In this document: positions 15,555 to 23,246 of the stretch, one piece after another
Position numbering within the stretch: position 1 is the first letter of the stretch
How the letters are laid out: every line of letters begins with the position of its first letter
Assembly: GCA_903871905.1 (NCBI GenBank)
Contig: CAIQIV010000252.1
Location: 1 to 38,909, forward strand
Direction of reading: 5' to 3'
DNA from: an uncultured Chloroflexota bacterium
Lineage (GTDB): Bacteria > Chloroflexota > Anaerolineae > Anaerolineales > UBA4823
DNA length: 38,909 nt
Translations under genes and position numbers: made by a program
The notes under the pieces: generated by a model
Seen by the model: only the letters and a program-made list of their open reading frames with translations
Databases searched by the model: none
What the model was told of the DNA's origin: nothing

Positions 15555-16871
15555 TCACCAGTGTTCCCAATGAACGACTTCCTCGAATGGTCTGCGGCCC
15601 CCTTTCTTTACCGGAAGAGGTGTCGGATTCTCAACCAGTGGATAGCCAAAGGAGATGGCAAAGCGGATGTGCAGATCTTCTGGAAACCCCAACACCCGGC
15701 GAGCCTGGTCGGAGTTGTAGATCGTTGCCATGCAGGAAGCGATCCCCTGCTCCCAGGCGGCGAGCTGCATATAAGCTGCAGATTGACCAAGGTCGAACAA
15801 GATCTGGAAGCGGTTGGCAGGATCCTCTGATAGCAGCGCTACACCTAATGCTGCGCCTTCCAGGTGACCCGCCCACTGCCCACAAGCAGCCAGGGCTTTT
15901 AAAACTGTTCTCTCACGGATAACAACAAAATGCCAGGGCTGGCTGTTTTTGGAAGACTGCGCCCGTCGACCGGCATTCAGAATAGCTTTCACCAAATCAT
16001 CGGGAATTGGTACATCCTGAAACACCCGAACCGCACGTTTTGTGCGAATGGCTTCGGATACACTCTGGTAGTTGAGTTGTCTGCAAGCCTGTTCAGATTT
16101 ATTCCATTCGGTGATATCGCGATTGATCGCCATCAATCCCAGGATTTTTCCTTGATCATCTTTGATTGGGGTGACCGAGGACACGACCGTGATCTGTTCG
16201 CCATTTTTCCGCTGTTGTTGCACTTCCCCATGCCAAAAGCCGTGTTCGAGAGGAAATTGGGCGGCCTGTGCGCTGGTTTCTTGCGCATAGATGGCTCCAA
16301 TCAATGGTTTTAAAGGCTGTCCCAGGACCTCTTCAGTCTTCCATCCATACAGTTGTTCTGCGACTTTGTTCCAACTGAGGATGTTGAGCTGATCATCAGT
16401 GACAATGATCGCCTCCGACGCGTTATCAACCAGGGTTCGCCAACGGGCTTCGCTGGCGCTTAACTGCAAGTAGAGCTGGTGTTTATACAATGCCATTTCC
16501 AGGGTGGCGCGCAGCTCCTGGATTGAGACCGGCTTAGCCAGGTAGCCATACGGCTCGGTGAATATTGATTGGCGCACCCGTTCATCCTCAGCATGGGCTG
16601 ATAGATACACAATGGGGATATCGAGGTGGGCCCTGATCTGTGCTGCGGCCTGGACGCCATCCATTTTCCCTGCCAGCAGAATATCCATCAGCACCAGATC
16701 CGGGTGGAGCTGGATTGCTTTGTCAATTGCATCTTCGCCTGATGCTACGCTGTCCAATACCTGATATCCTGCGTTTACTAATGTGCGTTGAAGCTGCAGG
16801 GCAACCAGTGCTTCGTCCTCCACGATCAGCAGGCGAGCTAAAGGTTTGCGATTCAAATCTTCTAACAACAT
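15555..16871 (-). CDS. Receiver-PAS-nitroreductase fusion protein
   Basis: 438 residues with three domains. Receiver (about 10-130): acidic EDE after LLIV, phosphoacceptor Asp63 in DLVLMDILL, Ser91, and Lys113 in YLAKP. PAS (about 143-258): RWRTLVDNASEAIIVTD through TPIKDDQGKILGLMAINRDITE, the normal S-box pattern. Nitroreductase (about 271-438): IRTKRAVRVFQDVPIP, AQSSKNSQPWHFVVI for FMN phosphate, GQSAAYMQLAAWEQGIASC, and GYP near the C-terminus. No DNA-binding, kinase or GGDEF output is present, so the flavoenzyme itself seems to be the output of a phosphorelay. ATG at 16871 has GGGAG 7 nt upstream; an in-frame TTG four codons earlier is not favoured. First gene of an operon with the deacetylase and methyltransferase. 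Confidence 0.9.
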   Translation of the reverse strand: MLLEDLNRKPLARLLIVEDEALVALQLQRTLVNAGYQVLDSVASGEDAIDKAIQLHPDLVLMDILLAGKMDGVQAAAQIRAHLDIPIVYLSAHAEDERVRQSIFTEPYGYLAKPVSIQELRATLEMALYKHQLYLQLSASEARWRTLVDNASEAIIVTDDQLNILSWNKVAEQLYGWKTEEVLGQPLKPLIGAIYAQETSAQAAQFPLEHGFWHGEVQQQRKNGEQITVVSSVTPIKDDQGKILGLMAINRDITEWNKSEQACRQLNYQSVSEAIRTKRAVRVFQDVPIPDDLVKAILNAGRRAQSSKNSQPWHFVVIRERTVLKALAACGQWAGHLEGAALGVALLSEDPANRFQILFDLGQSAAYMQLAAWEQGIASCMATIYNSDQARRVLGFPEDLHIRFAISFGYPLVENPTPLPVKKGGRRPFEEVVHWEHW

Positions 16872-17053
16872 CGTTACTCCCAAGGTCTTGGGTAAAAGAG
16901 AATACTATATTTTATCCTATAACATTCAATCTCTTCGGGATTTTTTAGAACATCCCGGGCATGACCAGCCTACCGGGAGCGGGATTTCAACTGCAAGGTA
17001 AGAAGTAATTCAGTTGGAAAGTATTCAGCACATCGAATACCTCGCGCCAGGGT

Positions 17054-17059
17054 TATAAT
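17054..17059 (+). promoter_or_regulatory. Candidate -10 box upstream of GH127 gene
   Basis: TATAAT 45 bp upstream of the ATG at 17105 in the divergent intergenic region (16872-17104). No recognisable -35 box at the right distance. Confidence 0.3.
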
Positions 17060-17104
17060 CAATTGGATAAACCTTGGGAAAATTTCCAGGCCAGCCTGAG
17101 ATAA

Positions 17105-18925
17105 ATGGTTAGGTGGCAGCAGAAAATGAAACAATTTACTCCTCTTCCCTTGAAAAACGTACGGCTCTTACCGGGTATGTTCGAAAGCCGCTATGAGCTG
17201 AACCGCAAATATCTGCTCAGTCTGCGCAGTGAGAACCTGCTGCAAAACCATTACCTGGAGGCGGGTTTATGGAATCCACCCGGAAAACCGGAGAGTATTC
17301 ATTGGGGGTGGGAATCGCCAACTTGCCAGGTACATGGCCAATTCCTGGGACACTGGTTGTCAGCAGGCGGCCGTATTGCAGCAGCCACCCAGGATCCAGA
17401 GGTTAAAGGAAAGGCAGACTGGCTGGTCGCTGAGTTGGGTCGCTGCCAGCGAGAAAATGGTGGGGAGTGGGTCTTCTCCATCCCCGAAAAATACCTGGAT
17501 TGGGCTGCCAGGGGGAAAAAGGTGTGGGCACCGCAGTACGTGGTGCATAAAACGCTGATGGGGTTGGTGGACATGTATGTCCATGGGGGCAATTTGCAAG
17601 CTCTGGAGATCCTGGAAAATGCAGCTCACTGGTTTCACCGTTGGAGCGGGAAGTTCACCCGTATCGAGTTTGACCGGGTGCTGGATGTGGAGACTGGCGG
17701 GATGCTGGAGGCATGGGCGGATTTGTATGGGATCACCGGCAGACAGGAGCACCTGGACCTGGTCTACCGCTATGACCGCCCTCAGTTATTCAACCGCCTG
17801 TTGGAGGGAGAGGATCCGCTTACAAACAGGCATGCCAATACGACGATCCCAGAAGCGCATGGCGCAGCACGGGCATATGAGGTCACGGGGGATATGCGCT
17901 GGCGCCAGGTTGTGGAGGCCTACTGGCGCTGCGCAGTTGACACCCGTGGTCATTTTTGTACCGGTGGGCAGACTGAAGATGAGATCTGGACACCTCCTTT
18001 CTCCTGGAGTGCCCGGTTGAGCGAAACGAACCAGGAACACTGCACTGTCTATAACCTGACCCGATTGGCAGACTACTTGCTGCACTGGACGGGTGAAGCA
18101 AGATTTGCAGATTACATGGAGCGCAACCTGTATAACGGGATCCTGGCGCAGCAGCACCCGGTCACTGGCATGGTGATTTACTACCTGCCGTTGCGGGCGG
18201 GAAGCCAGAAGAAGTGGGGCACTCCGACGGATGATTTTTGGTGCTGTCACGGGACTCTGGTGCAGGCCCATACCACGCATACTGCCTATACTTATTATCA
18301 ACATGCAGATGGATTGGCGGTCTGCCAGTACATTCCTAGTGAAGCAGTCTGGGAACAGCAGGGCGTCCCGGTCGTCGTGCGGCAGGATTTTGTCCATGAG
18401 TTCAGCCCCTACCAGCCGGGCCAACCAGATGCCAGCTCACATCGTCCTAATGCATGGCAGGTTGACCTGACCGTTCGCTGCCAGCAGCCTGTTGAATTCA
18501 CCCTGCTGCTGCGGCTGCCCTGGTGGCTTTCTGGGCCAGCCCGCATTTGTGTCAATGGCGAAGATGTGGAGGTACCAACCAGTCCAGCCGGATTTTTCCA
18601 GCTGGCTCGTGCCTGGCATTCCGATACCATCCGCCTGGAGCTGCCAAAGACGCTGACCACCTGCCCTATTCCAGATCGCCCAGAGCTGGTGGCATTCCTG
18701 GATGGGCCGGTTGTGCTGGCCGGGTTGTGTGATGAGGAGCGCTTGTTGTTTGGAGACAGCTCTCGCCCGGAGACTCTGCTGATCCCCGACCAGGAATGCC
18801 TGGCATACAGTTGGCGCAGTGGTTACCGCACCGTTGGCCAGGAACGCGGGCTGCAGTTTATCCCATTGTATGAGGTTTGCGACGAGTGCTATGCAGTCTA
18901 TTTCCCGGTGAGCCATTCGGTGTAA
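17105..18925 (+). CDS. GH127 glycoside hydrolase (DUF1680, beta-L-arabinofuranosidase-like)
   Basis: 606 residues, the typical length for family GH127 (former DUF1680). The N-terminus PLPLKNVRLLPGMF and ELNRKYLLSL match the family. In the Bifidobacterium enzyme HypBA1 the active site has a Zn held by Glu338, Cys340, Cys417 and Cys418; here these are Glu311 and Cys313 in SETNQEHC, and Cys380-Cys381 in FWCCHG, so the Cys-nucleophile site is intact. An all-alpha barrel occupies about 30-400 and beta-sandwich domains follow. No signal peptide is seen, so it acts on imported arabinosides in the cytoplasm. A start at ATG 17126 (7 residues shorter) with AGGTGG upstream is equally possible. The sco gene follows after 35 bp but is functionally unrelated. 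Confidence 0.9.
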   Translation: MVRWQQKMKQFTPLPLKNVRLLPGMFESRYELNRKYLLSLRSENLLQNHYLEAGLWNPPGKPESIHWGWESPTCQVHGQFLGHWLSAGGRIAAATQDPEVKGKADWLVAELGRCQRENGGEWVFSIPEKYLDWAARGKKVWAPQYVVHKTLMGLVDMYVHGGNLQALEILENAAHWFHRWSGKFTRIEFDRVLDVETGGMLEAWADLYGITGRQEHLDLVYRYDRPQLFNRLLEGEDPLTNRHANTTIPEAHGAARAYEVTGDMRWRQVVEAYWRCAVDTRGHFCTGGQTEDEIWTPPFSWSARLSETNQEHCTVYNLTRLADYLLHWTGEARFADYMERNLYNGILAQQHPVTGMVIYYLPLRAGSQKKWGTPTDDFWCCHGTLVQAHTTHTAYTYYQHADGLAVCQYIPSEAVWEQQGVPVVVRQDFVHEFSPYQPGQPDASSHRPNAWQVDLTVRCQQPVEFTLLLRLPWWLSGPARICVNGEDVEVPTSPAGFFQLARAWHSDTIRLELPKTLTTCPIPDRPELVAFLDGPVVLAGLCDEERLLFGDSSRPETLLIPDQECLAYSWRSGYRTVGQERGLQFIPLYEVCDECYAVYFPVSHSV

Positions 18926-18960
18926 TGCCTGGTGAAGCACAAGAGCGAGTTGGAGAGGTT

Positions 18961-19647
18961 ATGTCTGAAAACAAGATGAGATGGGTGTATCGGGCTGCCG
19001 CTGGTTTGGGGATTGTGATAGCCCTGGCGGCCCTGGTTTTTAAGATCTTTCAACCGATCCAGGTCCTGCCGCGCATCCGCCTGGCGCCAGGATTTTCGAT
19101 GATTGGACAGGATGGCAAACGCCTGACCAATGAAGACTTGCGGGGAAAATTTGTGTTGTATAACTTCATGTTTACCCGGTGTGAGCCGCCTTGTAAGCAG
19201 ATGGTCACCATTATGCAGGATGTGCAGCGCCGGCTCAACGAGGTTGAACTGGGTGGAATACCGGTGCAGTTGATTACCGTTAACCTGGACCCAAAGGTGG
19301 ATACTCCTGCGGCAATGTCCAGTTATGCTGAGGCTGTTGGCGCGGATCCTAAGATCTGGCGTTTTGCCACTTCTCCGGATGAAAAGCTGTTGAAGTATAT
19401 TGTGGGGGGAGGTTTTGAAGTGTATTACAAACCAGAAGCTGACGGCAGTATCACATTTGATCCAAGCCTAGTGCTGGTGGATGGTTGGGGGATCATCCGC
19501 GGAGAGTATAAATATGCCACCCAGACTCCCCAGGCTGATCGCATCCTGCGCCATCTGGGGGTTCTGGCGAAAGAGGTGCGTGAAAGCCAGGGAGTAGCCA
19601 GCGTGGCGTATGAGGCAGCTCACTTGTTTTTATGTTATTCACCTTAA
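18961..19647 (+). CDS. SCO1/SenC family protein lacking the copper-ligand His
   Basis: 228 residues: one N-terminal membrane anchor (about 9-30), then a thioredoxin-like domain outside the membrane. The SCO signature CxxxC is present (Cys74-Glu-Pro-Pro-Cys78 after NFMFTR), as is the VNLDPKVDTP motif. In copper-carrying SCO proteins the third ligand is the His of a DH(T/S) motif; here that site reads DPSLVLVD with Pro168. It may therefore be a thiol-disulfide reductase or bind copper weakly rather than deliver it. GGAGAGG lies just upstream of ATG 18961; an upstream in-frame extension was rejected. First of two sco genes ahead of the ba3 oxidase. Confidence 0.9.
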   Translation: MSENKMRWVYRAAAGLGIVIALAALVFKIFQPIQVLPRIRLAPGFSMIGQDGKRLTNEDLRGKFVLYNFMFTRCEPPCKQMVTIMQDVQRRLNEVELGGIPVQLITVNLDPKVDTPAAMSSYAEAVGADPKIWRFATSPDEKLLKYIVGGGFEVYYKPEADGSITFDPSLVLVDGWGIIRGEYKYATQTPQADRILRHLGVLAKEVRESQGVASVAYEAAHLFLCYSP

Positions 19648-19671
19648 AACTCTAATCTTTCCGTAGAGTTT
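19647..19671 (+). terminator. Possible weak terminator/attenuator between the two sco genes
   Basis: An 8-bp A/T-rich stem (19647-19654 with 19664-19671) with a 9-nt loop directly after the first sco stop codon, but no long U-tract follows. It may only slow transcription. Confidence 0.3.
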
Positions 19672-19735
19672 CTGATCTGGCATAATAGATAAAGTTTGTG
19701 TAAAATAGCGCGAGCCCTTGTGTTGGAGAAGAAGT

Positions 19736-20335
19736 TTGATTAAGAAAGTTTTGCTGATTGGGATAGGATTGATCTTGGGATTAACCCTGGTGAGCGTGGT
19801 GGGTTGGACGTTGGTTCGCCCTCATGTTTTTCATGGCACCGTGATTCAATCCCCTAATCCTGCACCTGACTTTTCGCTGACTGACAGCACCGGGCAAACC
19901 ATCCGACTTAGTGACTTTAAGGGAAAAATGGTCCTGCTTTATTTCGGGTACACGTTCTGCCCGGATGTTTGCCCCTCGACTTTATACGAAATTGCAGGGG
20001 CAATGAAAAAGCTGGGCAGCCAGGCGGACCAGGTTCAGGTGATGATGATTTCGGTCGACCCGGAACGAGATACCCCTGCAAAGCTTGGGGAGTTCGTGAC
20101 TCATTTTGACCCGCGTTTCCTGGGAGCAGTAGGCACACCGGACGAGATTGCACAGGTTGCCACTTATTATGGCATTTTTTACCAAAAGCACGAAGGGACG
20201 CAAGCAACCGGTTATCTCATCGATCATACGGCAACGGTGATGGTGGTAGATAAAACGGGGCACTTGAAACTGGTTTTTCCTTTTGGGACTCCTGCCGGGG
20301 ATATCGCAGATGACCTGGCTTATATGTTGAGGTAG
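19736..20335 (+). CDS. SCO1/SenC family copper chaperone
   Basis: 199 residues. One N-terminal transmembrane helix (about 4-26) and an extracytoplasmic thioredoxin-like domain. All three copper ligands of SCO are here: Cys75 and Cys79 in FGYTFCPDVCPSTL and His164 in YLIDHTATVMVVD. SCO proteins deliver Cu to, or reduce, the CuA site of cytochrome oxidase subunit II, and genes for CuA oxidase subunits II and I follow. The start is taken as TTG at 19736, 7 nt after GGAG; no ATG is near, and an earlier TTG would place the ribosome site inside the gene. Confidence 0.92.
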   Translation: MIKKVLLIGIGLILGLTLVSVVGWTLVRPHVFHGTVIQSPNPAPDFSLTDSTGQTIRLSDFKGKMVLLYFGYTFCPDVCPSTLYEIAGAMKKLGSQADQVQVMMISVDPERDTPAKLGEFVTHFDPRFLGAVGTPDEIAQVATYYGIFYQKHEGTQATGYLIDHTATVMVVDKTGHLKLVFPFGTPAGDIADDLAYMLR

Positions 20336-20373
20336 CATAGTAGAGTTTTAACTCATTGGAGAGGAGGTATTCG

Positions 20374-20832
20374 TTGAATAAAGAAAAGGGGTCGTACTTT
20401 GTACTTGTTGTTATCATCATTGGGATGGTGCTGGCCGGCTGCCAGTCCAGGCCACAAGGTCCCCAGATCAACATTGAGACACCCTGGGGGCGGCCTTCAC
20501 CGAAGATTGCCGATGCTGGCGCTTTCTATATGATTATCCGCAATACCGGCAGTGAGCCGGATAAGCTGATCGGCGGAAAATCGTCGGCATGTGGAATGGT
20601 TGAACTTCATGAGTCTTATTTGACTGCAGAGGGGGCCATGGGCATGCGACCGGTGCAGGGTGGTGTGATTGAAGTCCCTGCTGGCGGGCAGGCGGAGTTG
20701 AAGGTGGGGGGACTGCATATCATGTGTTTGAAGAAGTTGGTGGATTTCACACCAGGAACCAAGCTGCAGCTTGCGCTGGAGTTTGAAAAATCTGGTGAAA
20801 AGACGGTGGACGTGGAAATCCGTCAGCCATAA
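20374..20832 (+). CDS. PCuAC-type copper chaperone lipoprotein
   Basis: 152 residues, with a lipoprotein signal (lipobox VLAGC, Cys23) and a DUF461/PCuAC domain. The Cu(I)-binding pattern H-x(10)-M ... H-x-M is present as His79 (ELHESY), Met89/Met91, and His115-Ile-Met117. PCuAC inserts copper into CuA of ba3-type oxidase in Thermus thermophilus, with SCO keeping the cysteines reduced, and the same gene partners occur here. Start TTG at 20374 has GGAGAGGAGG just upstream; the TTG at 20356 is part of that ribosome site. Confidence 0.92.
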   Translation: MNKEKGSYFVLVVIIIGMVLAGCQSRPQGPQINIETPWGRPSPKIADAGAFYMIIRNTGSEPDKLIGGKSSACGMVELHESYLTAEGAMGMRPVQGGVIEVPAGGQAELKVGGLHIMCLKKLVDFTPGTKLQLALEFEKSGEKTVDVEIRQP

Positions 20833-20902
20833 GGTTATGATCTGGATATTTAGCCATGCTGCGGTGGCTGAGAATCGAATGAGCGTGTGAGGAGATGCTA
20901 AG

Positions 20903-21043
20903 ATGGCAAAAGAGAAGAAACAGCCGGTTGAAGAGTTTCACCCTAAAGGAACGATGGTATTCTTACTCATATTCCTTGTCGTTTTAATCCTTTTATGGGG
21001 CTCGGTGTACATGATCCTGCTTTCGCGAGGGGTGACGATATGA
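20903..21043 (+). CDS. ba3-type cytochrome oxidase subunit IIa (single helix)
   Basis: A 46-residue protein: a charged N-terminus, the motif HPKGT, one transmembrane helix (about 17-40) and a short SRG tail. It closely resembles subunit IIa of the Thermus ba3 oxidase (a PKG motif, one helix, then ARG/SRG), which replaces the first helix missing from subunit II of classical oxidases. GAGGAG lies upstream, and the stop overlaps the start of subunit II in an ATGA (21040-21043), so the two are translationally coupled. Confidence 0.85.
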   Translation: MAKEKKQPVEEFHPKGTMVFLLIFLVVLILLWGSVYMILLSRGVTI

Positions 21044-21543
21044 CCACCAAGGCTTCCAGTTCACAGCAATCCATGCATATCGATCCATATGAGAAGACAT
21101 GGATGATCATCAGTGTGGTGTTGATCGTCGTCTTTGGTATTGCGATCTTTATCGCCGGGTATGCCATGGGCTTCCAGGTCCCGGCGCCGGAACAGAAGGT
21201 TGACCCAAAAACTGTGGCGAAGGAAGGCCCATTTGCCAATCCCGGTCTACGCGAGCTTGCCCCGGGTCGCTATGAAGTGTATGTGTTGTCGAAGATCTGG
21301 TCATTCGTGCCGAATGAAATCACCGTGCCGGTTGGTTCCAAGGTGACATTCTATGTCACCAGTATGGATGTCCAGCATGGGTTTAAGATCCTTGATACAA
21401 ATATCAGCATGCAGATCGTTCCGGGACAGGTGTCAAAGCTAACACACACCTTTGATAAAGCGGGGGAGTACAAGTTCATTTGCACCGAATATTGCGGCGC
21501 TGCTCACGCGGCCATGTTCGGCAAAGTAATTGTGACCCCATAG
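21040..21543 (+). CDS. Cytochrome c oxidase subunit II, ba3 type (CuA)
   Basis: 167 residues, matching Thermus ba3 subunit II (168). One transmembrane helix (about 20-44) and a cupredoxin domain outside. All CuA ligands are present with ba3 spacing: His113, Cys148, Glu150, Cys152, His156 and Met159 (in VQHGF and CTEYCGAAHAAMFG). It takes electrons from cytochrome c and passes them to heme b of subunit I. ATG 21040 overlaps the subunit IIa stop codon. Confidence 0.96.
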   Translation: MTTKASSSQQSMHIDPYEKTWMIISVVLIVVFGIAIFIAGYAMGFQVPAPEQKVDPKTVAKEGPFANPGLRELAPGRYEVYVLSKIWSFVPNEITVPVGSKVTFYVTSMDVQHGFKILDTNISMQIVPGQVSKLTHTFDKAGEYKFICTEYCGAAHAAMFGKVIVTP

Positions 21544-21570
21544 ATTGAGGACGTGAGGAGAGAAAACACG

Positions 21571-23226
21571 ATGTTGGCGGAATACCAGGTCACCTCGAGT
21601 GAAAAGAAATTTATTGGCCTGCACATGATTTTTGCCGTGATTGCCCTGGCAATCGGCAGCTTGTTTGGCCCTTTGCAGGCTTTTGAACATGCTGGTTGGG
21701 ATATTTATCCTTACCTGCAGCCGTTGTTTCAATCCTACTACCAGGGCTTGACTCTGCATGGCGTATTGAATGCCCTGGTGTGGACCACTTTCTTCATTAC
21801 TGGTTTTCTTACCCTGACTACCACCTTTGGTCTCAAGCGTGCGCTGCGCTACCCGATCCTCAACCAGATTGGATTCTGGTTGATGGTGGTCGGTCTGGTG
21901 ATGGCTGCCATTCCAACCTTGCTGAACCAGGCTACGGTGCTCTATACCTTCTATCCCCCGATGAAAGCCCCTTGGGCCTTTTACCTGGGTCTGACCCTGG
22001 TTGTTGTCGGCAGCTGGGTCGAGGGCTGGGGGATGTATTTCACTTATTATGCCTGGCGAAAAGATAACCCTGGGGTACGCACCCCAATGATGACCTTTGG
22101 TGGGTTGATTACTATGGTCATGTGGCAGATCGCCACCCTGGGCATCGCAGCGGAGATCCTGACCATGCTCCTGCCCTGGACGTTGGGACTGTTGCCAGGC
22201 GCGGATCCGCAGCTGGCGCGCACCTATTTCTGGTTCACTGGCCATCCGTTGGTCTATTTCTGGCTGCTGCCGGCCTATGTTTCCTGGTATGCCATGCTCC
22301 CCAAGCAAGCGGGTGGCAAATTGTTCAGCGATTCGCTGGCCCGTTTTTCTTTCTGGTTGTTCCTGGTCCTTTCGGTGCCACTGGGTTTCCACCACCAGTA
22401 TGTGGATCCGGGTGTGCCCCCGGCGTGGAAGTTTATCCATGCGGTTCTGACTTACTCCGTTTTTGTCCCATCCATGCTGACTGCGTTTACGGTGATCGCC
22501 TCTCTGGAGTACGCCGGGCGGCAGCGGGGCGGTAAGGGATTGTTTGGCTGGATCCTGGCACTGCCCTGGAAAGATCCCTCTGTGGCCGCACAACTGCTGG
22601 CGGGCATCCTGTTCCTGTTTGGTGGCATCGGGGGCATTACCAATGCATCTTACAATGTCAACCTGGTGATCCATAACACAGCCTGGGTACCTGGCCACTT
22701 GCACCTGACGGTAGGCTCGGCAGTTACCCTGACGTTCATGGGGATCCTGTACTGGCTTGTTCCTTACCTGACCGGAAAGAAGCTGTGGCAGCCGAAAGCG
22801 GCTCTGATCCAGGTATGGCTGTGGTTTGTGGGTATGGCGATTTTCTCCAATGCTATGCATGTGGTAGGCTTGTTAGGCGCCCCGCGCCGTACGCCGCTGG
22901 GTTTGGCGCCATATATCCCGTCTGAGTGGAGCGGCCACCTGCTGCGGGTGGGTATTGGCGGCGCTATCCTGTTTGTTTCTGTCTACTTGTTTGTCGTGGT
23001 GGTGGCGGTAACTGCCCTGTCTAAGAAGAAGGCGGAAGCCTCGGAACAGGTCCAGGTCCCAGTTGCCGAAGCGCTGCGCGACCCACAACTTACCCCGAAC
23101 TGGCTGGACCGCTGGGCGCCGTGGATGGTGGGCACGATTGTCCTGATCGTGCTGGCCTATGGACCACAGCTTGTGGACCAGATTGCTAACATGGCATTGA
23201 CCTCGCCTGGTTTTCGTGTCTGGTAA
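21571..23226 (+). CDS. Cytochrome c oxidase subunit I, ba3 type (B-family heme-copper oxidase)
   Basis: 551 residues and 13 or so membrane helices. It is the catalytic subunit that reduces O2 to water and pumps protons through a K-type channel only. Key residues fit the Thermus ba3 enzyme at a constant offset: low-spin heme His63 and His378, CuB ligands His225, His274 and His275, the His-linked Tyr229 (GHPLVYFWLLPAY), and high-spin heme His376 (GHLHLT). B-family oxidases work at low oxygen. ATG 21571 has GAGGAGAG upstream; a GTG six codons earlier is less likely. Fourth gene of the copper/oxidase operon. Confidence 0.96.
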   Translation: MLAEYQVTSSEKKFIGLHMIFAVIALAIGSLFGPLQAFEHAGWDIYPYLQPLFQSYYQGLTLHGVLNALVWTTFFITGFLTLTTTFGLKRALRYPILNQIGFWLMVVGLVMAAIPTLLNQATVLYTFYPPMKAPWAFYLGLTLVVVGSWVEGWGMYFTYYAWRKDNPGVRTPMMTFGGLITMVMWQIATLGIAAEILTMLLPWTLGLLPGADPQLARTYFWFTGHPLVYFWLLPAYVSWYAMLPKQAGGKLFSDSLARFSFWLFLVLSVPLGFHHQYVDPGVPPAWKFIHAVLTYSVFVPSMLTAFTVIASLEYAGRQRGGKGLFGWILALPWKDPSVAAQLLAGILFLFGGIGGITNASYNVNLVIHNTAWVPGHLHLTVGSAVTLTFMGILYWLVPYLTGKKLWQPKAALIQVWLWFVGMAIFSNAMHVVGLLGAPRRTPLGLAPYIPSEWSGHLLRVGIGGAILFVSVYLFVVVVAVTALSKKKAEASEQVQVPVAEALRDPQLTPNWLDRWAPWMVGTIVLIVLAYGPQLVDQIANMALTSPGFRVW

Positions 23227-23246
23227 GCAGATAGTTTATATTTCAT

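Noticed and set aside
17786-18424. 212-codon minus-strand frame within the GH127 gene
   Set aside because: Shadow of a well-supported glycosidase frame.
21439-22860. 473-codon minus-strand frame over oxidase subunits II and I
   Set aside because: Antisense to genes whose copper and heme ligands are all in place; the translated product is low-complexity and matches nothing.
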